Origin: JAUWGC01 sp963753055
GTDB lineage: Bacteria > Bacteroidota > Bacteroidia > Bacteroidales > B18-G4
NCBI GenBank assembly: GCA_963753055.1
Contig: CAVWAP010000004.1
Span: forward strand, 620,001 to 684,000
Length of the DNA: 64,000 nucleotides
Direction of reading: 5' to 3'
The notes beneath the pieces are model-generated. The model had not been told where the DNA came from. It was given only the letters and a program-made list of their open reading frames with translations, and did not search any database. The translations under genes and the position numbers were made by a program. Numbering within the stretch: the stretch's first letter is position 1; each line of letters begins with the position of its first letter. Below are positions 59,061-64,000 of the stretch, in pieces.

Positions 59061-61303
59061 GACTTAACCTCCTCTTCTGGTTTTTCTGTCAAAAAGGTTA
59101 CAAAATTTCCCCTCATTCCCGTTCCACCCATCATTGGGTCGATCATTACATTGGTGATCATCTCTGAATCACTGGCTCCCCTGCCGAACGTTCGGGTAAG
59201 TTTCTTGTTTTTGTGCCCGAAGCCGTGCACCATATACACAGAATCCCATCTGATCCTTTCTGTGATCCTTATCTTGATCGGGAAGCTGGATATGACACCA
59301 TCCTGGTTCTTGAGCCAAATTTCCTGGCCATTGCTGAAGTCCCAGACCCTTGCTACTTTTGGATTGATCCACACTGTGTTTTCATCCATAAGATCATGCA
59401 GGTTGGGATTATTGGCAGTGCGGCTGAAAGTATGCATTGGTGCTCGTCCGTAAATCAACCTGTAAAAGCTATCCGGTGGTTCCGGGTGTTGTGTAAAAAC
59501 AGGCAATGGATCAAAGCCCTCAGCTGCAAATTCGGTAGAATACAACTCAATCTTACCTGTGTTGGTATTAAATTCCATTGGCTCACCTGGCGACATGTAC
59601 AGTGTTCCACCTTGACGTTCAAGTTGCTTGAACCCGGTTTTTTTCATTTCTTCCAGTGACAGGCCAACTTTTTTTAGCTGCCAGTCCAGTACTTCGGTAT
59701 AATCTTCATAATCAAAATATGCCTCCAGTCCAAGTTTATGCCCAAGTTGTTTGGCAATCCACCAGCCTGGTTTGGTATCGTGCATAGGTTCAGCTGCCGG
59801 CATCCTCAGCGCGTAGTTGGGCTCCCTGTTAGGGGAAACCCGGATATCATCATAGCGCTCCAGGTATGTACATTCGGGCAGGACAACATCCGCATAGCGA
59901 GTAATTTCCATCGGCATGGTGTCGACGACAGCAAGGAAATCCAGTTCCTGGATAGCCTTCTTGAGCTCTTCCTTTCTAGGCATAGTAAGCGGAAGGTTGG
60001 TCCCTGCAACTAGCCAGCCATGGACCTGGTACTTTTTATCCGGAGAGGGGATAGAAGCATCGATCATTGCATTGGCCACAGCAAGACCTGCAAATTTGTA
60101 TTTACCATTAAGGGTTTCTTTCCAACCCCACTTTGGTTTGGGATAAGGTGGATGTGGATAATGAGGAAGGGAAGCACTTTCCTTGAAATAGAAACCACCC
60201 CTGCGTCCCCAGGATCCCAATAGTGCATTGAGAATAGCAATAGCCCTGGATCTTTGTGTGTCATCACCGTACCAGGTAACATGCCTTCCCGGATGAACGA
60301 TTACAGATGGTGATGCTTTGGCCATTTCCCATGCAGTTTTCCTGATTATATCCGGCTTGATGGTTGTTATCCCGTATGCCCATTCAGGGGTCATGGTCTT
60401 CACATGCTCCTTCAGTTCATCAAATCCAAAAGTATATTGTTTAACATAGTCCTTGTCATACAATTCATCGTTGATGATGACATTAATCCAGGCCAGGAGT
60501 AATGCCATATCTGTTGCCGGCTTGATAGGCAACCAGAATTTTGATTTGCTTGCAGCGGTGGAATACCTTGGGTCAACAGTAATGATCGTAGCACCCTTAT
60601 CAATAGCGTCAGACATTTCCTGCACCTGGCTGTTGTGCATGTTTTCTCCGATGTGAGATCCGATAAGCACCAGGCACTTGGTATCCCTGATATCTGTTGG
60701 TTCTGGTGAACCTACTCCGGACCCATATGTTGCCGCAAATCCAACTTCCCTCGGCCCACGACACTGAGCATAGGAAGGTGCAGTCTTGTTCCCGGATCCA
60801 TAAGCGCTCATCAGGTGACCGAAATAATGTCCGGCGGAACCATGATAGAACAAAGCCATGCTTTCCGGACCATACTTTTCGGCTATGCGCCTCATGTTCT
60901 TGGCGACAAGGTCAAGTGCTTCATCCCAGCTTGCCTCACGGAAAGTTTGTTCCCCGTCAATCTCCTCACGGATCAAAGGAGTTTTCAAGCGGTCAGTATC
61001 ATAGTACATACCTACTCCTCCGGTTCCTCTTGGACAAAATCTGCCGTTGCAATGTGGGTCATTTTCATTTCCAATGATCTTCTGGATCTTACCTTCATCA
61101 TCGGTATAGACCCAGCCGGCGCATTTCCAAAAACAAACCTCGCAGTATGTTGGAAAGCGGCTGGCATATTTCCCGGGGTTAGCAGGTTGATTTGCCTGTG
61201 CAAAAAGTTTTGAATCATTCAACATCGATACTGCACTACCGGCAACAGCAACACCGGCAGCACCTAATGCTGAAATTTTAATAAAGTCTCGTCTGGTACC
61301 CAT
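59057..61303 (-). CDS. Tat-exported molybdopterin oxidoreductase, catalytic subunit (Psr/Phs-like)
   Basis: This is the catalytic subunit of a complex iron-sulfur molybdoenzyme, 748 residues. A twin-arginine signal (TRRDFIKISALGAAG) sends it to the periplasm. Cys54, Cys57, Cys61 and Cys90 bind the first [4Fe-4S] cluster. Cys181 in SYAQCRGPREVG is the likely molybdenum ligand, as in Psr/Phs enzymes. The C-terminal molydopterin-binding domain has LIYGRAPMHTFSRTANNP. It is first in an operon with the Fe-S subunit, NrfD anchor, sulfur permeases and rhodanese-fold proteins. That context favours polysulfide, thiosulfate or sulfur as substrate, but arsenate and tetrathionate enzymes share the architecture. 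Confidence 0.92.
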   Translation of the reverse strand: MGTRRDFIKISALGAAGVAVAGSAVSMLNDSKLFAQANQPANPGKYASRFPTYCEVCFWKCAGWVYTDDEGKIQKIIGNENDPHCNGRFCPRGTGGVGMYYDTDRLKTPLIREEIDGEQTFREASWDEALDLVAKNMRRIAEKYGPESMALFYHGSAGHYFGHLMSAYGSGNKTAPSYAQCRGPREVGFAATYGSGVGSPEPTDIRDTKCLVLIGSHIGENMHNSQVQEMSDAIDKGATIITVDPRYSTAASKSKFWLPIKPATDMALLLAWINVIINDELYDKDYVKQYTFGFDELKEHVKTMTPEWAYGITTIKPDIIRKTAWEMAKASPSVIVHPGRHVTWYGDDTQRSRAIAILNALLGSWGRRGGFYFKESASLPHYPHPPYPKPKWGWKETLNGKYKFAGLAVANAMIDASIPSPDKKYQVHGWLVAGTNLPLTMPRKEELKKAIQELDFLAVVDTMPMEITRYADVVLPECTYLERYDDIRVSPNREPNYALRMPAAEPMHDTKPGWWIAKQLGHKLGLEAYFDYEDYTEVLDWQLKKVGLSLEEMKKTGFKQLERQGGTLYMSPGEPMEFNTNTGKIELYSTEFAAEGFDPLPVFTQHPEPPDSFYRLIYGRAPMHTFSRTANNPNLHDLMDENTVWINPKVARVWDFSNGQEIWLKNQDGVISSFPIKIRITERIRWDSVYMVHGFGHKNKKLTRTFGRGASDSEMITNVMIDPMMGGTGMRGNFVTFLTEKPEEEVKS

Positions 61304-61340
61304 AAAAAGTGGTTTTCAGGATAATGTTGATCTTAGTGTG

Positions 61341-61348
61341 CAAAGATA
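61341..61348 (-). promoter_or_regulatory. -7 promoter box (TATCTTTG, minus strand) for the molybdoenzyme operon
   Basis: It is a perfect TAnnTTTG match, 37 bases upstream of the ATG at 61303. GATCTTA at 61329-61335, near the predicted start point, is shared with the centre of the TGTGATCTTAATCACA operator 7 kb away, but the flanking half-sites are poor. Confidence 0.5.
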
Positions 61349-61498
61349 GCAGTGAATTCAACACGGATTAGGTAAAATTCCCGTATTAGCTCAACAAAAA
61401 AACTGTATGAGGTCAACAATTAGGCAGTCCTGTACTTGCTCTTTCACCTTTATCACAAAAACTAAAATTAGTTTAAATTTACCAAGTAAATTTTATAC

Positions 61499-61903
61499 TT
61501 GAACAAGTTTAAGAAAATATCAAGAAGAAAGTTTGTACAAAGAGGTGGATTAGTCCTGCTGATACCGGTTTTATATGCCTGGTACGAGGTTGTTAAAACT
61601 GAAAAGCTGAAATCAGAGCCGACCAGGATAAGGATCAATGAGTATTCGATCACCCAGGGTTTAAGTTTCCATGACCGCGTAATTATTCATCGGGAAAATG
61701 ATAAGATGCGTGTATTTGAAGCTAAATGCACACACCTTGGATGTAAAATCAATCAGGAGATAGAAGGAGCCATGGTATGTGCTTGCCATGGATCACGCTT
61801 TGACCAAAATGGCAATCCAATAAACGGGCCGGCAGTCAAGCCATTAAAAGAACTTCAATTCAGGCATGATAAGTTGAACGAGGTACTGATCATAGAATTA
61901 TGA
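61499..61903 (+). CDS. Rieske [2Fe-2S] protein with Tat signal
   Basis: This is a 134-residue Rieske subunit of a bc-type quinol oxidising complex. A twin-arginine signal (SRRKFVQRGG) and hydrophobic anchor (LVLLIPVLYAWY) precede the cluster domain. Ligands are Cys77, His79, Cys94 and His97. Cys82 and Cys96 form the disulfide of bc1/b6f-type proteins, and Ser99 is the residue that raises the midpoint potential. The start is TTG at 61499: an in-frame stop lies a few codons upstream and there is no ATG before the Tat motif. The next gene overlaps by four bases (ATGA). The gene is divergent from the molybdoenzyme operon. Confidence 0.92.
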   Translation: MNKFKKISRRKFVQRGGLVLLIPVLYAWYEVVKTEKLKSEPTRIRINEYSITQGLSFHDRVIIHRENDKMRVFEAKCTHLGCKINQEIEGAMVCACHGSRFDQNGNPINGPAVKPLKELQFRHDKLNEVLIIEL

Positions 61904-64000
61904 ACCTGCTGAAAAAGTTTGAAAATAAGTTTTTGTACGATACCTACGGGGCCATAGCTACAGCATCATTATTTGTTTGTCTTCTTTCGGGGGTATTTCT
62001 TGTGATACCTTTTGATGTTGCCAATCCATATGATTCAATTAGTTTCTTTCTGCTGACAAGCCCGGGTGCAGTGCTCTTCAGGAACTTGCATTATTGGAGC
62101 GCACAGGGATTCCTTGTTTTTACCATTTTGCATTTTTGGGAACATCTGTACCGGTCTACAGAGCAGCAGGTTAAAAAAGGAGTATGGTTAAGATTGGTTA
62201 TTTCCATCTTTTTTATTTTCTATGTAATGCTCTCAGGATTTATTCTCAAAGGAGATGCTGACAGCATACAGGCAAGAAGGATTTTTGAATCCCTCATATC
62301 GCAGATACCATTGATTGGTAATTACCTGTCATATTCCCTGCTTGGAAAACCTGATTCTTTCCAACTGATTTATGTGCACCATATTGCAACTGCCAGCATA
62401 TTCCTGGTTATAATCCTTGTTGAGCATGCAAAAACGATGTGGACAAAAATTTCGACTTTTGTTGTAACTACATTAATTATCCTTGTTTTCAGTATCGTAT
62501 TTCAGGCACCTCTTCATGATAACCTTCAAAATCTTGTCAAAGGGCCATGGTATTTCCTTGGCCTGCAGGAAATTTTACATTGGACCAGCCGACCAGTACT
62601 TTTGCTGATTGCGCTAATGGTTCTGTTTGTCCTGCTTAACCATGTCAGGAGAATGAATGTTGTCAATGCCAGAATATCCAAATCCATTATGCTGGGGCTG
62701 TTCATGTTTTACCTGGGCCTGACTGTCATAGGTTATTTTTTCAGGGGTGAGAACTGGTCATGGACATGGAAAGTCAATGAAGCTTATTTCCCATTCAGGC
62801 CTGACGTGATAAAACCATGGAACTTTTATGATCTCAACGATACAATTCAACCGCTTCAGGTGATGAGCAGGAGGGAGGGATGCATCGTGTGTCATACTAA
62901 TGTTGCAGGTCTCTCAGACTCCCATAACCCTTATTCCATCGGTTGTGCAGCATGCCACCTCGGTAATCCATTTACGCCGGATAAGGATCAGGCACATAAA
63001 GGAATGATACTGGTTCCCGGCAATCTTAACAAGGCGGTGAAAACATGCGGCAGCATTGATTGTCATCCTGCTATCTCAAGAAGGATTGAAACCAGCCTTA
63101 TGACCACTGCCAGCGGCATCGTTAGTGTCGACCGTTATGTTTTCGGGGAGTCAGAGCATTTGTCAGTATTATCAGATATTCGAGAAATAGGAAGCTCCTC
63201 TCCGGCTGATAAGCACTTAAGGAACATGTGTGCAAGATGTCACCTCGGAAAGGAGAAGCATGAATATGGCCCGATAGATGAATTGTCAAGAGGAGGGGGA
63301 TGCAACGCTTGTCACCTGAATTACAATATGGATACGGTGCATCCTTCTTTAGACCTGAATATATCTGATCAGCATTGTTTTGGATGCCACAGCCGTTCAG
63401 GCAGGATCTCCCTTAGTTATGAAGGATGGCATGAAACCTTATTGGAAGAAAAAGACATTAGGGATATTTCCGGATACAGGGTTCTAATGGATAAAAGGGT
63501 GCTGGAATATGTTGCTGATGATGTTCACCACCGCGGCGGAATGGAATGCATTGACTGTCACATATCTTATGAGCTGATGGGTGATGGTAAAATGCATACC
63601 CACAAAGAGGAGCAGGCAATAGTGCAATGTGAGGATTGCCATTTCCATGGTTCTCCTGAAACCCTTCCATTTGAGACACTGGACTATGAGTCGCAGAAGA
63701 TATTTAAAATCAGACAGATGGACAGTATCTCTGACGCTGTTTTGAAGACCAATAAGCATCATTTTGGACTTCTGAATACCTTCATTACTGGACCAGGTGC
63801 AGCATCCCTGGTCCTGAAAAGCTCAGGAAAAGTCTTGAAAATGAATCCGCCAAAAGCTGTTTGCAGTGTAACTTCTGCCCATTCTTCTCTCAGTTGTGAG
63901 AGTTGCCATACTGCATGGACCCCACAATGCATAGGATGTCATAATGCATTTGACCCAATGCAAAAGGGATATGATTTGCTTAAGGATAAGGAGACTAATG
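61900..64000 (+). CDS. Cytochrome b fused to a multiheme c-type cytochrome (3' end beyond window)
   Basis: The frame is open from the ATG at 61900 to the right edge: 700 residues and no stop. Residues 1-195 are a four-helix cytochrome b with two bis-His heme pairs, His64/His78 and His161/His176, the last with b6-type spacing of 15. A GPWYFLGLQE segment at 215-224 corresponds to the Qo-site PEWY loop, with two more helices to about 290. From residue 328 on it is a periplasmic c-type cytochrome with nine CxxCH sites (328, 349, 444, 468, 493, 550, 577, 666, 677) and one CX4CH (383). It overlaps the Rieske gene by four bases. It most likely passes quinol electrons from the b and Rieske centres into the heme wire. 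Confidence 0.93.
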   Translation, partial: MNLLKKFENKFLYDTYGAIATASLFVCLLSGVFLVIPFDVANPYDSISFFLLTSPGAVLFRNLHYWSAQGFLVFTILHFWEHLYRSTEQQVKKGVWLRLVISIFFIFYVMLSGFILKGDADSIQARRIFESLISQIPLIGNYLSYSLLGKPDSFQLIYVHHIATASIFLVIILVEHAKTMWTKISTFVVTTLIILVFSIVFQAPLHDNLQNLVKGPWYFLGLQEILHWTSRPVLLLIALMVLFVLLNHVRRMNVVNARISKSIMLGLFMFYLGLTVIGYFFRGENWSWTWKVNEAYFPFRPDVIKPWNFYDLNDTIQPLQVMSRREGCIVCHTNVAGLSDSHNPYSIGCAACHLGNPFTPDKDQAHKGMILVPGNLNKAVKTCGSIDCHPAISRRIETSLMTTASGIVSVDRYVFGESEHLSVLSDIREIGSSSPADKHLRNMCARCHLGKEKHEYGPIDELSRGGGCNACHLNYNMDTVHPSLDLNISDQHCFGCHSRSGRISLSYEGWHETLLEEKDIRDISGYRVLMDKRVLEYVADDVHHRGGMECIDCHISYELMGDGKMHTHKEEQAIVQCEDCHFHGSPETLPFETLDYESQKIFKIRQMDSISDAVLKTNKHHFGLLNTFITGPGAASLVLKSSGKVLKMNPPKAVCSVTSAHSSLSCESCHTAWTPQCIGCHNAFDPMQKGYDLLKDKETN

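Noticed and set aside
61451..61470. A CRP-type site in the divergent Rieske/molybdoenzyme gap
   Set aside because: Only a TCACA half-site and a shared GATCTTA core are present. No TGTGA-N6-TCACA palindrome exists there, so I do not call an operator.
63458..63762. Minus-strand open frames inside the multiheme cytochrome
   Set aside because: The plus-strand frame is continuous and carries regularly placed heme motifs. The antisense frames have no recognisable content.
1..64000. CRISPR arrays, phage regions, rRNA genes or a replication origin
   Set aside because: I saw no regularly spaced repeats, phage structural genes, rRNA sequence or DnaA-box cluster. Gaps between genes are all under about 240 bases.

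Overview
The window reads as chromosomal DNA of a member of the Bacteroidota. Several things point the same way: families found almost only in that phylum (DUF4249 lipoprotein plus TonB-dependent receptor, DUF5723, DUF4294, an RprX/RprY-type two-component pair), the gene order trigger factor-clpP-clpX, a tRNA without an encoded CCA end, and many upstream boxes of the form TAnnTTTG, the Bacteroidota -7 promoter element, with few Shine-Dalgarno sequences. I cannot fix the genus. O2-dependent aromatic ring enzymes sit in the same window as an anaerobic-type molybdoenzyme respiratory operon, so a facultative or redox-gradient lifestyle is likely.

Layout. 1-8 kb: the 3' part of dapD, a GT9 glycosyltransferase, tsaC, a nitrilase-fold hydrolase, a fused alpha/beta 2-oxoacid dehydrogenase E1, a secreted S41 protease and a dihydroorotate-dehydrogenase-like enzyme. 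7.9-8.6 kb: a RAYT (REP-associated tyrosine transposase) gene bracketed on both sides by matching palindromic REP-like units. 8.6-17 kb: aromatic amino acid catabolism (old yellow enzyme, hmgA, hpd, fahA, flavin reductase-like protein, transporter-like protein, and convergently an extended phenylalanine hydroxylase). 17-31.6 kb: GT2, miaA, two related lipoproteins, pcm, an oxidoreductase, a lipoprotein/sugar transferase pair, DUF4294, the clpX-clpP-tig group and a TPR histidine kinase. 31.7 kb: tRNA-Leu(UAG) with its own promoter and terminator. 32-45.5 kb: tandem DUF5723 proteins, citrate synthase and isocitrate dehydrogenase, DCC and PspC/DUF5668 membrane proteins, DUF4249/TonB receptor, and a lipoprotein oligopeptidase B. 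45.5-54 kb: RprXY-like regulators, a small Lys/Cys-rich secreted protein, dtd, pdxJ, a queuosine precursor transporter, an alpha/beta hydrolase, queA, a divergent class I isoprenoid enzyme and tatC.

54-64 kb is the most unusual part. A minus-strand operon encodes a Tat-exported molybdopterin enzyme, a four-cluster ferredoxin subunit, an NrfD membrane subunit, two half-size YeeE/YedE sulfur permeases and two membrane-anchored rhodanese-fold proteins. Both rhodanese-fold proteins have lost the catalytic-loop cysteine and both end in the same KKKxVVEGGC tail. Divergent from the operon are a Rieske protein and a cytochrome b fused to a multiheme c-type cytochrome. That last gene runs off the right edge and shows at least ten heme c sites. 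A CRP-type regulator with an N-terminal CxxC, beside a perfect TGTGA-N6-TCACA operator, closes the region on the left. My inference is a sulfur-compound (polysulfide, thiosulfate or sulfur) respiratory and trafficking module coupled to a bc-like quinol:multiheme cytochrome complex. The substrate is not established by the sequence.

There is no gene-free stretch longer than about 240 bases.
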